A stretch of 64,000 nt of DNA, from the NCBI GenBank assembly GCA_003117195.1, contig BDSI01000007.1:806001-870000 (forward strand), given 5' to 3'. A program made the position numbers and the translations under genes. Under the pieces are notes generated by a model that did not search any database, had not been told where the DNA came from, and worked only from the letters and a program-made list of their open reading frames with translations. Of the stretch, positions 1 to 9,602 are shown piece by piece (the first letter of the stretch is position 1; each line of letters starts with the position of its first letter). Origin of the DNA: Eudorina sp. 2006-703-Eu-15. Its lineage: Eukaryota; Chlorophyta; Chlorophyceae; Chlamydomonadales; Volvocaceae.

Positions 1-1389
1 TGCGGCAGCTTCACCCGCACCGGCGCTCCAGGGGCGGTCTCATCGCTGCTGGACTCGTCCAGCAGCCTAGCGGCGTTCTCGGTCGGGCCAACGCTGTCAG
101 GGCCCGTGCTGACGGGCAGTTACACGCCGGGCGTGTCGCCGCTGCGCCGGCCTTCCTCCGCGAATCTGCGAGCCTCGAAAGAGGCCGCCATGGCCGCCGC
201 CGCCGCCGCCGCCGCGGGCGCCGCCGTCAGCGGGCCACCCAGCGGCAGCTCCCTCGCGGGTGGTGCCGGCGGCGTCGGACCCGACTTATCGGGCCTTACG
301 CTCGTACAGCAGGCGCTGCTGGAAGTTGGGCTGGATCCGCATGCACCAGCGACGGCGGCGACGCTTGAGTCGCCGTACGATGCCGGCGGCAGCGGCGCCG
401 GCGGGTCGGCGGTTGCGACGCTGCCGGCGCTGGGCCCCCCGAGCATTTCGGCAACGGGCGTCGGGGGCCCTCTGCCGCGGACTCTGGCACCCCTGGTGAT
501 CGCGGGCGGCAGCGCTGGCGGCGGCGGCGGCGCCGCCGCCGCCGCCGCCGTCGCCGCCGGTCCCAGCCCCTCCGCCAGCGTCGACTTCGACGCCCTGCGC
601 TCCAGCGGCGTCCAGACGCCGTTCCGCTCGCCCAATCTGTTGACGCCGACGAGCGCCGTACGGCGCTCTGCCAACGCCGCGTCGGGCGTGATGCAGCCGT
701 CGCTGTCGGTGCCGCCGTCGCTGCTGGATTCCGGCGGCGCGGCGTCTCTGCCGCTGAGCCCGAGCTCAGTCCTCGCAGGGCTGCCCGGGTATGCCTCCGT
801 CAGCCCCACCTCCACCATCCCGTCCCCGGTCCGAGCGACGCGCGCGTCGCACTCGGGTACGGCAAGCCACAGGCGCCGTACAGATTTCGATGGCGCCGCG
901 GCGGCGACGCTGCCGGCGACGGGCGCCTTGTCGGTGCCGCCGCCGCCGGTGCTGTCCCCGCGGATCCCAGCGCTGCAGGCGCTCGACGCGCTGGAGAATG
1001 CAGCCGCCGCCGCCGCGGCGGCGGCGGGACCTCCGGCGCCGTCGCTGTTCGGGCGGAGCGCACGCGCCAGCTGCACCGGCGGCGTCACGCCGCGTGTGGC
1101 CAGCGTGGACAGCGCCTGGCTCTCCGGGGCCAGCCGGGCTGGCTTCCTGGGTGCGCTGCGCGGCCGCTGCCAGGGGCGCGACGGCGGCGGCGCCGCCGCC
1201 GCCGTCACCGTCAACGGCAGCACGGAGCTGTCGCCGCTGGGTCCTACGGACGCGGATGCGGAGGAGGAGGCGGCGCTGGCGAGGTCTCTGGTGCCGAAGA
1301 ACCAGGCGGGGATGTTCATGGTGCGGGGCGGTGTGGCGTCGACGCCGACGAAGCAGCCCGCGGTGCGACGGATCGCTGGGTGCTTCTGA
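1..1389 (+). CDS. 3' end of an Ala/Gly/Ser/Pro-rich protein gene (partial)
   Basis: Frame 1 is open from the first base of the window to the TGA at 1387-1389, so this is the C-terminal part (about 462 residues) of a protein that starts upstream. The first in-frame methionine codon inside the open stretch is far from any natural start, so none is proposed. The protein is dominated by Ala and Gly runs (for example near 187-225 and 520-560) mixed with Ser/Pro/Thr segments carrying SP and TP dipeptides, such as SPLRRPSS, as in disordered, phosphorylatable regions of large algal proteins. No catalytic domain is visible. The codons are rich in GCC/GCG/GGC, as in highly GC-biased volvocine exons. 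The antisense frame is also open across most of the span, but only as a consequence of this composition. Function unknown; coding status is likely because of frame length and termination. Confidence 0.65.
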   Translation, partial: CGSFTRTGAPGAVSSLLDSSSSLAAFSVGPTLSGPVLTGSYTPGVSPLRRPSSANLRASKEAAMAAAAAAAAGAAVSGPPSGSSLAGGAGGVGPDLSGLTLVQQALLEVGLDPHAPATAATLESPYDAGGSGAGGSAVATLPALGPPSISATGVGGPLPRTLAPLVIAGGSAGGGGGAAAAAAVAAGPSPSASVDFDALRSSGVQTPFRSPNLLTPTSAVRRSANAASGVMQPSLSVPPSLLDSGGAASLPLSPSSVLAGLPGYASVSPTSTIPSPVRATRASHSGTASHRRRTDFDGAAAATLPATGALSVPPPPVLSPRIPALQALDALENAAAAAAAAAGPPAPSLFGRSARASCTGGVTPRVASVDSAWLSGASRAGFLGALRGRCQGRDGGGAAAAVTVNGSTELSPLGPTDADAEEEAALARSLVPKNQAGMFMVRGGVASTPTKQPAVRRIAGCF

Positions 1390-4300
1390 GGCGGGGGTGG
1401 AGGAGGCAGCGGCGCGCGCGGGAGGGAGGGCGTTGGGACTCTAGGGCTTGAGTCGCGGTCTGGCCTGGATTTGATTACGGACTGGAGGAGAACACGGACG
1501 GGAGGCGGCCTGTCAGGGCTGGCGCTTGGCGGCTGGGAGGCCGTGGGAGCTTCGGGGCGTGGGACTGAGTGATTGACAGGGCGATTGGTTGCAAGTGCGA
1601 GGAATCGGTTACGTCGGTCTGGGGATCATTCTAATTCCAGAATTCTATTCCAGAATTCTATTCTAGTGGCACGTTGGGGTCATTCATCCACCTGGCTGGG
1701 TGTGGGAGTTAGGACGGACTGCGAAGGGTTACTTCCGCGGGGGCCGACGAAATGTTGAGCTGATGCGGGGCGGACCGTTGGGTACTTGCGTTGCAACACT
1801 TTGAGGCGGCTGGTTGTGGTTGGTTGTTGTTGGTGGTGGTTGTGGTGGAGATTGTGGTCAGTTGGTGCCACATGGGTTTGTGGCTGCGGACCGACTTGCT
1901 GGGGGTTGCTGCCGGGGTTTGCTGCCGGCGGCCGGAGGCTTTGCCGCGTGGATACTCCGGGGAGGTATTTGGGAGTGTTGACCCGACTGCCGGGGACGAG
2001 GTCCCTGGGTAAAACTGCGTGCAGGAACTGATGTATTGGGGGCTCGTCACATCACCACGTGGGGGGTGGGGCGCCGTGGGCCCCTGGCGGGTTTCTTCTG
2101 GGTTTGGGTTTTCTTTCTGGAGCCCCTCGCCGATGCTGCCCTCCGTCCGTCTGGGGCTGTGATTACTGGTGCGACTCTTGTCGGCGTCACGAACCGTGTG
2201 TGTGTTTAGCGAAGAGAGACCCGCCCGACCCAAGCCAAACCAGTGAAGTCGACATGGACGACCAGCGAGGTTGGGCGGGCGGTGCATGGTTGGGCGGTGC
2301 CTGGCGGCGTGGTGGCTTGCCTCTCGAAGGACCCGGCGTTCTGCCCCCCCCGGATGTTTCCTTTCTGCTCCGCGTTGATCATCCTCTGTTATGCGTCCGG
2401 CCGCACCGTCGCCTAGACCTGGTTGGGACCCTCCCCACACCCATCCACACCCGCCCGGGCTCTCCGCGTCTCCGGGCGCTGCTTGCATCCGCCTCCACAT
2501 CCGCCGTAGTTTACGCCGGGTCTGCGGCGCCTTATCGAGGCGGCTCGTTCGGTCTTGCACTCTTGCTATCCGGTGATGTCCCGAGGGTGGTATCCCATTG
2601 TCGTGATGCTGCTTGCTGTTTACTTAAGCTCTTCCTTGTAAGAAGGCGCCTCGAGCGATGCCGTTGGAACTGGATTGTGCCGGGTGCGGTCCAATCGTAG
2701 TGTGGGGTGAAGTGCTGCCGCCGCGGAGACCCGTGTAGTCACCGACGTGTGGCGAAGCAAGGGTATGGAGGGGATCGGCCGGATCGGTTTGTGCGTTGGG
2801 CTTGGAAACCCAATCGGCGGTACGGCCGGCTGTTGGTTGGGGCGGCGGTCGCTGCATTGCGTGCCAAGATGCTGTGTCTCGGGCCAGATGTGTCAATGTT
2901 CGTTGCACGGGATCGGGCGCGGCGCGTTGGGCCTTTTCTCCCGTACTGTACGGCATTGAATCTCGGAAATGAGAACACACACAGCGGGACGGACTCCCCT
3001 GGATGGTGCTGCCTTGTCGTACTCGTACACATGTGGGCGTTTCCCGCGGCTCAATTTTCTTACAGACGCATGTGCGGTTTGCTTGCGGGCGGCCGTGCGA
3101 GTGGACGGTAATCCGATGGTTCTGGTTGTGGAGCGCTTCAAGCCTCTGCGTCGCGGGTTTGGCTTGGGTTCCTTAGCGCATCACTGAAAACTATACGGTA
3201 TCAGGGCTACGTGGCCCGGGTCTGCACACCCTTCCGAAATGCGGAGTCCCGGTGCCCATCGCAGTATTGCGGTGTGTGTACCAAAGTACCCTCGAAGTGC
3301 TGCTATGCTATAATTTCCTGTCCTGGCATGTGTGCCTTTGAACCGATCCCGCGGGTGCCTCGGGCAGCGCTTTCTTTCATATTGAGTTCAGAGCGGGCGC
3401 GTGGGGCGTTGGCGGGCCGTGTGCTGTGGGCCGCCCCGCCACCCCTTTTGAGTTGGATCCAAGCTGCGCTGACCCGCTGAGCGAGGGCGGCCGTGCGAGT
3501 GGGTGTTGTGGGTGGCGAGTGGCCGGGGTGTACCGCATACCGGTTACCCCACGGGCAGCGAAGGGCCGTGTGCAGGAGGCTGACGCTCTGCAGCTGCAGG
3601 TGTATTTTGTTTGGGAGTTGCGGCTCGCGCGACGCCTGCAAGGCTTCCTTCAGCATTGTCGAATTGTCGTGCTGCCCCTGCTTGCTGGCTGGGTGCGAGG
3701 CCGGGTGCGCTGATGTGAACCTCCTCACAGCGGCACAGCGCCTACCGCGGGTGGAGGGCAAATTCGTTGCTGCGCGCGCGACTTTCTGGTGCGTGCTGTT
3801 GGTTGCAGTCCTTTGCAAACTTTTGGAGTCCTTTTTTTGGAGTTCTTTGTAAATTTGGAACCGCCTAGGACCGTTACCTGCAGCCACGTGCTAACCCGAC
3901 ACCCTTCACAGTTTATACCGTACACAGGATACCGTACACAGGGCGCGCCCAGGCTCCAAGGAACCAGAAGGTTGACGTGCGAGCACATCTGACGCCGCAG
4001 TGAATTTGTGTGTCTGCCTGCCTCGGTGGCTGCCTGGTGACATCTACTGTCCGGGCAAAGTGTTCCCCCAGCCCATGCAGCTCAATACGGCTCAATTCTC
4101 CTTCGTTCCTAATATAATGTAACCGTTCCTGTACGCTCCTGTACTGGTTAGGGTTCAGGACCCTCGTCGGTTTCCATCCTGCCGTTGCCGGGCAGAGCGC
4201 CGGGGTACTACCGCCATGCGCCCATACACGTCTGTTATCTTTCCGCTGGTCCACTGTTGGACTGGAAGCGGGTCGCTCGAAGTGGCGGCCGTGGCGGCGG

Positions 4301-5179
4301 AGCGCCGCTGGGGGTACCTCTGCTTACAATGGCACCGCCAATGATCAAACCGAAACCGACAGCGGACGACCGATTTCCGTTCCAAATCATTTGATCCTTG
4401 TGTACCTCGGTCTTTGGCCGCTCTGAAGAGGTTCGTCGTGGCGAGTCCTGAGCGGACGTTCGCATGATTTCGGGACCTCCAGCGAACGGCATCGCTGGGC
4501 GCACCGAGCGACACCGTTTAATAAATGATATAATTGGGTTATGACGAAGCGACCATTCCTTTCATGTGGCAAGTTGCGGTGGGGACATTGCTGCCGCCTT
4601 CAGTGATGTCGGCGCTCGGCGGTAACGGTTGTTGCAGGTGGCGGCAACTGAGCGGTTGATCCCGCCGCCAGTTTCACTAGCTATATCACATACAAACAAA
4701 ATAGAAATTTTTATTTTAGACTATTAAAAGGAATTTTGTGGCGTTTAATCAAGATGTGCTGCTGCATGGGAAGGCATTCGGCATCCGAGCAAAGCTGTTG
4801 AGCAGGGCCAGATGTATTGAATTCTCAAATTGCCCCAAATATATAGAGCACTCATGGTATGTAGTATGCATGTGGGTCTTGTCGGGGGCTGAACGCATGT
4901 ATCATAGTACGATACCTGCGTCGTCTTGGGTCCCATTGCCGTTTTCAGATCCCAGAAAAGCAGCCTTTGAAGTTTCTGAAATTAAAGGCACAGGACTTCC
5001 GTCGAACGATCTTGGTCATTTACCTGACAGGTTAATTTGTTGCAGCATGATCGTTGTTAGCTCGCGTCAATAAGACACCCGCGTACTGTCATAATGGATA
5101 TGTAACAACACTTTGACCTTCAACAAATATATCCGATCGTAAAACGCATTATTCAGTCAGCTGACAGTTTGACTCGAAA
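1390..5179. other. Intergenic / long 3' UTR region, no gene recognised
   Basis: No reading frame here resembles a known family or has a convincing exon structure. It probably holds the 3' UTR of the upstream gene (TGTAA occurs at 2637-2641, 3848-3852 and 4118-4122) and the promoter of the membrane-protein gene. The last 500 bases (about 4630-5160) are clearly more AT-rich than the surroundings, as expected for a volvocine promoter/5' UTR. A gene with many tiny exons could have been missed. Confidence 0.5.
2637..2641 (+). promoter_or_regulatory. Candidate TGTAA polyadenylation signal
   Basis: TGTAA is the usual poly(A) signal of volvocine algae. This is the first copy I see downstream of the stop at 1389, which would give a 3' UTR of about 1.25 kb. 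A five-base match is weak evidence by itself. Confidence 0.3.
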
Positions 5180-8100
5180 ATGCCTGTTTGCCCAACGTGC
5201 CACACTGAGCCCTCCTACCAAGTCGTTCTACGAGATCGATATGTGCGTCAGAATATAGATTGTATCGATCCATACCTGCTGGGCCAACCGAACCAGGTAT
5301 ACTTGTGTCGGCGAAGCTGTCCTGGTCCCAAACGACAGCCAACCAACCAGTCCCAACACACCCATTCAGGCTCGCCGCATTCGCAATATTGATGGCGTTT
5401 TACAAAGATATATAGACCTGGGAGTGACGCTCTGGGGTTACCTGGCGCTGCTGCTGCGCATCATCTTCCTCGCGGGCAACTGCACAGCAATTTTCTATGC
5501 GTTCATCACTTACAAGAGCAGCAGGATCAGCGAATGGGAGTTCGAGATCCCGACGCGGGTGGTCGTGTGGGTGGAGTTCATCGTCATCTGCTGCTTCATG
5601 CTGTGGACGATTTGGCGCTTCCTGCTGGTGTTGGGAGCCGCCCTCAAGGAGCTTCACAGCCGGACCGACAACCTCTACAAACACAACCTCGAGGTATTGT
5701 CACTATATGCCTTGTTATTGCAATACCTCCAGTATTGTACGACCCGGCGCTGCCCGGATCGAGTTTCAGGTCCTCATCACCGTCTGGCTGTTGACCGAAA
5801 AACTGCGCTGCAAAGGGATCTGCTGTCCCTTTGGCCCTGCGGGAGCCGCTGCAAGAGCTCCCCGCGAGTCCTCAGGAGCAACCTGACCTGTTTGTTCCGC
5901 CCGACTCGTATGCTCTGCAGCTGTGCTCGGCGGTGCGGGACTGGTACAACGCGCTCATGAACCTGGACTTCAGCCTGCTGCTGATGCTGCGCTACGTCAG
6001 CCCGCCTGCGGTCGTGGCGGCGTTGGGGGCTGCTCGCCGAAGGGTGTACGGAAAATACGGCACACGTGCCCACCGTGACCAGTAAGTGCGTGCCCACAGT
6101 GCACACCGTTGGAGTGCCGCAATCGGGTGTGTGCTGCCCGGGCCCACGACCAGGCGCAGGCGGGACTCTGTCCAGAGCTCAAGGTCTGTCAATTTCGGGG
6201 CACACACTGCACCACACCGCACCACATCACACCACACCACACCACGTATCTGCAGCACCCACAGGACAGCGCCGGCGTCGGCCCATCCCTCCATAACCGG
6301 GTATCACGGCCCTTGGGTCGGGGATGCGATGCGCTGTGACCACGCATACTGTACATGCTGAATGAATGAATGAATGAATGAATGAATGAATGAACGCTAC
6401 AGTGTACATGCTGTATAGGCATTCCCGGAGAGCAGCCGCGCCACCAAAACCTTGCACGCCACGCACACTGCCATCCGATCGAAATGACGCACCGTGGAGC
6501 CACCCCCGTACAGACGTGTCCCTTCGCCACGTCGACGCTCTCCCCCCCCCCCGCTGAACACCACTCCCCCTCGCTGACCCCCCGCTGAACACCACTCCCC
6601 CTCGCTGACTCCCCGCTGCAGGTGCTGCATGGACCTGTGCTGCTGCTGCTGCTTCTACGGTCGCCTGATCTTCTGCACGCTGTTCCAGGGCGCGGTGGTG
6701 CTGCTCCTGGCTGCTGTAGCACTGCTGGCGGTTTTCATCAAGGTGCTACAGCTGCGTTTCCTGGGCACCGTGGACATCCGCGACTGGAGCATCGCCGAGG
6801 TGAGAGTGCGCGCCGCGTCACCGTGTACGGCACTCGATGCTGTGAGGTGCACATGGCAAATGGCACGTTGCAGAAGTAAAAAATACGGGGGCGCCATGGT
6901 TGTTGCGGAGCACGCTGTGCTCAATCCTGCCTCGCCCAGTCTGCATCCCGCGGATCTGGCAAGGAGCGCGCACCCAGGCCCTTTCCCACGACCAGGTATG
7001 GGCCCCAGGGTGGCTATCTTAAGATATAAATATCTATTCGGCCGAAAAACTTCTGAAATTTTAGATACTTTTGGCCTGCCAAAACATGGAGTTTAAGATA
7101 CTTTGACCCCTTGTGTGGGACATGATATCTTCCCGTTGACATATACTCGAACGAGTGATGGGGTCCCTGAAATCTCCCACCCGGGGTCGGTACTCGTCGT
7201 CTGCAGTCATCTATGGCTAGGTGTTGCACTTATGGGGTCGGTTCTCGCCGTCTGAAGTCATCTATGGCTAGGTGTTGCACTTCTGGGTTCGGTTCGTGGA
7301 AGTTCTCCATCAATGTTGCGCCCTGTCCGATGCCCTCTATAGATACTTCGGGCCGTTTCCAGTTGGAAATATCTCCCCATAGACAGATACTTTCAGCGTT
7401 TCGAAGCCAGGTGTATCTCTGGCCGTAGATACTCCCAAAAATAAGATAGCCACCCTGATGGGCCCCCCCTGCAAGGCCGCCCTTCCCTGCCGCCCCCCAA
7501 CATGTACCCGTTACCGTTGCTGCCCGCATCCGCCCGTGCAGCTGCTTCTCTTTGGTCAGTTTGTGATCAACATGGCCTGGCTGGACACACGACAGCGCGA
7601 CCGCCGGAGGGCCAAGCTGGAGCTGCTGTACCAGGGGGCGGACTCGGAGGAGACCGGCGAGGAGCGGACGGCTGTGAAGCTGGTGGAGAGCGTGAGTGGC
7701 GCAGCGAGGGAGGGAGGCAGGGAGGGAGGGAAGCAAAGAGGCAGGGAGGGAAGCAAGGAGGCAGGGAGCCCCATTGAGTTTCTGTTCAATTGCCTGGCTG
7801 TCTGAAAGGGGTGGTGGTTGGGGTTTAGGCTTTAGGGTGTAGGGGCCCATGCCAGGTCGGCATCGGGTCTAAGGGCTAGGGGCAAGGCTGCTGCGGGGTT
7901 TGGCCGCGGGTATTCGGCACCCGCTGCCCACGGCAAGTTGCCCACGGCACCCGCTGCCCACGGCAAGTTGAATTGAAGCAACCCCTGGATCGACGGACCC
8001 TGCACAGCCTGTGGGGTGATGGGAACGGCCCATGGGACTTCTTGCGCCCTTGCTTCCTGGGACAAGATCGAAACAGCATACCATCCCTGGAAAAGGGACC

Positions 8101-9602
8101 CGGCCTATCCCAGGGCCTGACCGTGAATCGCCGGTGGCCGGTAGCACGACATGCAGGTGCTGTCCGTGTGCTTACAAACGTAACCCATCCGACCCAGCCC
8201 GGGGACCAGCATGTTGCCGTTGATAACTTTGGGGTCCGCTGTAACGTTCATTCATTCATTCATTCATTCATTCATTCATGTTCATCAATGTAGCTGCAAC
8301 CACATTGTAGCGGTAACAAAAAGACTTACGTGTCCGTGTGTGTTGTTGTGCCCCCTCTTTTCGCTCAACGACCCGTCGACTCGACTCCAGTTGGCGCTGC
8401 TGGTCCTACGCTACCACTACAGCCTCTTCACAGCCCTCGTGATCCACCACTCCATCACGTCGGAGGACATCAGGTGGGCAACAGCGATTTCAGGCTCCGC
8501 GTTTGGACCCCTGGTCTGGGGCTGGGGGGCTGCTGGGAAGGTCTGCTTGCCCCGCGAATAGGCCGGCTCCAGGGAAGGGGCGAGGTGGCAGCTCATGCGC
8601 CTTGCCGTACATGCCTTAGGGGCCCAGCGGCTGTACTCCTCTCACCTACCGGTATGCTGGTCATCTGCATGACACGCCGTACTTGCAGTTTCCTGTACGT
8701 CGAGGACAACACGGAGCGGGACAAGCCCCGCACCCGGGTGAAGCATGAGGTGGGTCGGGTGTGCGCAGCGCGGCCGGCCGGGTGCGCCGTGGGCCCGATG
8801 CGTCCACACCGTCGTACATAGGACGCACAGAGGGAGTCGTACAACTTACGGGCCAGTGCCCAGCGCTTTCCACCCCTGTCCGTGCCTCAGCCCCAGCCTT
8901 GGGGCAGAAGGGGAGCTGCAGGGCAGCCAGGGATCATGGATCGGGTTGGCGCACGAATTTGACATGACATGACATGGGTACGGCGTACAGGCAGTGAAGG
9001 CCATGATTACAGAGTGCTTGCGCGAAGTTTGAAGTCCTGGCAAGTAGTTCAATCCCTTTGCTCTACACACACACTCCTCACGCCGTCGTGCCCTGTCGTC
9101 CCATACTCCCAGCCATACCTTGAACCTGTGAACCCTTGCTACCGCGTGGCGCGTGCAGTACCACACGAAGAGTACCTGCGGTGCCGCGGAGGCTCCGCTG
9201 CCGAAAGTCGCCCGCAGCTCGGAGTGGGCGCGGCACACCGCCGGAATGTACCCGGAGGCGCCGTCGTACGGAATCTCAGGAGGGCAGGTGGTGGTGGAGA
9301 TGTCGCCCCGGCAACAGCACAAGCAGCAGCCCCGCAAGGAGGTGACGCCCGCGCCCGCCGCCATCGCGACCGGCAGCAGCGGCAGCAGCAGCAGCGGCGG
9401 CGGCGGCGGCGGCGTGCCGCACGAGGGCGGCGGCGGCGGCCCTTCGGCGCCGCCACTGGCGGCGCCGCTGGAGCGCTTTCCGTACGATTTTTACACGAAC
9501 GGCCATGCCGTGGGCGCGCAGGTACGGCGCAGCACGCAGGCGCCGGAGCTCAAGGACAAGTACGAGCAGAGCCTGTGGAGCCCCCCCGTGGGCCACCCGT
9601 GA
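5180..9602 (+). CDS. Uncharacterised multi-pass membrane protein
   Basis: Spliced model of eight exons: 5180-5296, 5370-5693, about 5816-6081, 6622-6799, 7542-7691, 8391-8473, 8689-8749 and 9159-9602 (TGA), about 540 residues. Phases agree at every junction. The exon 3 start is uncertain: the acceptor after 5815 and the one after 5875 both keep frame. Hydrophobic segments lie at about residues 57-85 and 102-130, then after a Cys cluster (CCMDLCCCCC, about residues 237-246) at about 250-275, and again in exons 5 and 6 (LLLFGQFVINMAWL; LALLVLRYHYSLFTALVI). The C-terminal exon is a hydrophilic tail with Ser/Gly runs. I do not recognise the family. The alternation of membrane helices with charged loops suggests an integral membrane protein with a cytosolic tail; transport or signalling cannot be decided. 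Several introns carry repeats or transposon insertions. Confidence 0.7.
6350..6413 (-). mobile_element. 42-bp (CATT)n-tailed truncated retroelement with 11-bp target duplication
   Basis: Eight AATG units plus AACGCTACAG (6361-6402) sit between two perfect copies of TGTACATGCTG (6350-6360 and 6403-6413). Read on the minus strand the insert is CTGTAGCGTT followed by (CATT)8, matching the CTGTAACGTT(CATT)n ends at 8231, 16870 and 47959. It lies in intron 3 of the membrane-protein gene. Tail plus variable-length duplication is the signature of target-primed reverse transcription. Confidence 0.75.
6550..6616 (+). repeat. Two-copy tandem repeat (about 31 bp unit)
   Basis: A unit beginning CCGCTGAACACCACTCCCCC is repeated twice, with a third partial copy reaching the acceptor of exon 4 of the membrane-protein gene. 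Confidence 0.8.
6998..7465. mobile_element. Non-autonomous hAT-like MITE (452 bp) with 8-bp target duplication
   Basis: Position 7006 begins CAGGGTGGCTATCTTA and position 7457 ends with its exact reverse complement, TAAGATAGCCACCCTG. The flanks are identical 8-bp copies of ATGGGCCC (6998-7005 and 7458-7465). An 8-bp duplication and ends starting CAGGG are typical of hAT superfamily DNA transposons. The interior has no long reading frame. It carries repeated AGATACTT-like motifs near both ends (possible transposase-binding repeats) and a nearly perfect two-copy tandem of about 55 bp around 7190-7300 (core CATCTATGGCTAGGTGTTGC). It lies in intron 4 of the membrane-protein gene. Superfamily assignment is inference from end structure. 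Confidence 0.88.
8231..8280 (+). mobile_element. (CATT)n-tailed truncated retroelement copy
   Basis: GGGGTCCGCTGTAACGTT followed by about eight CATT units, the same sequence as at 47959-47987. It is in intron 5 of the membrane-protein gene. The 5' boundary and target duplication could not be fixed; CATGTT occurs on both sides but is too short to be decisive. Confidence 0.6.

Noticed and set aside
120..1319. 399-codon minus-strand open frame
   Set aside because: It is antisense to a longer frame that is open from the window start to a stop, and its Ala/Ser/Pro content merely mirrors GC-rich codons. No start context or domain.
1709..2560. 283-codon minus-strand open frame
   Set aside because: No family features, mixed composition, and it lies in the presumed 3' UTR of the upstream gene.
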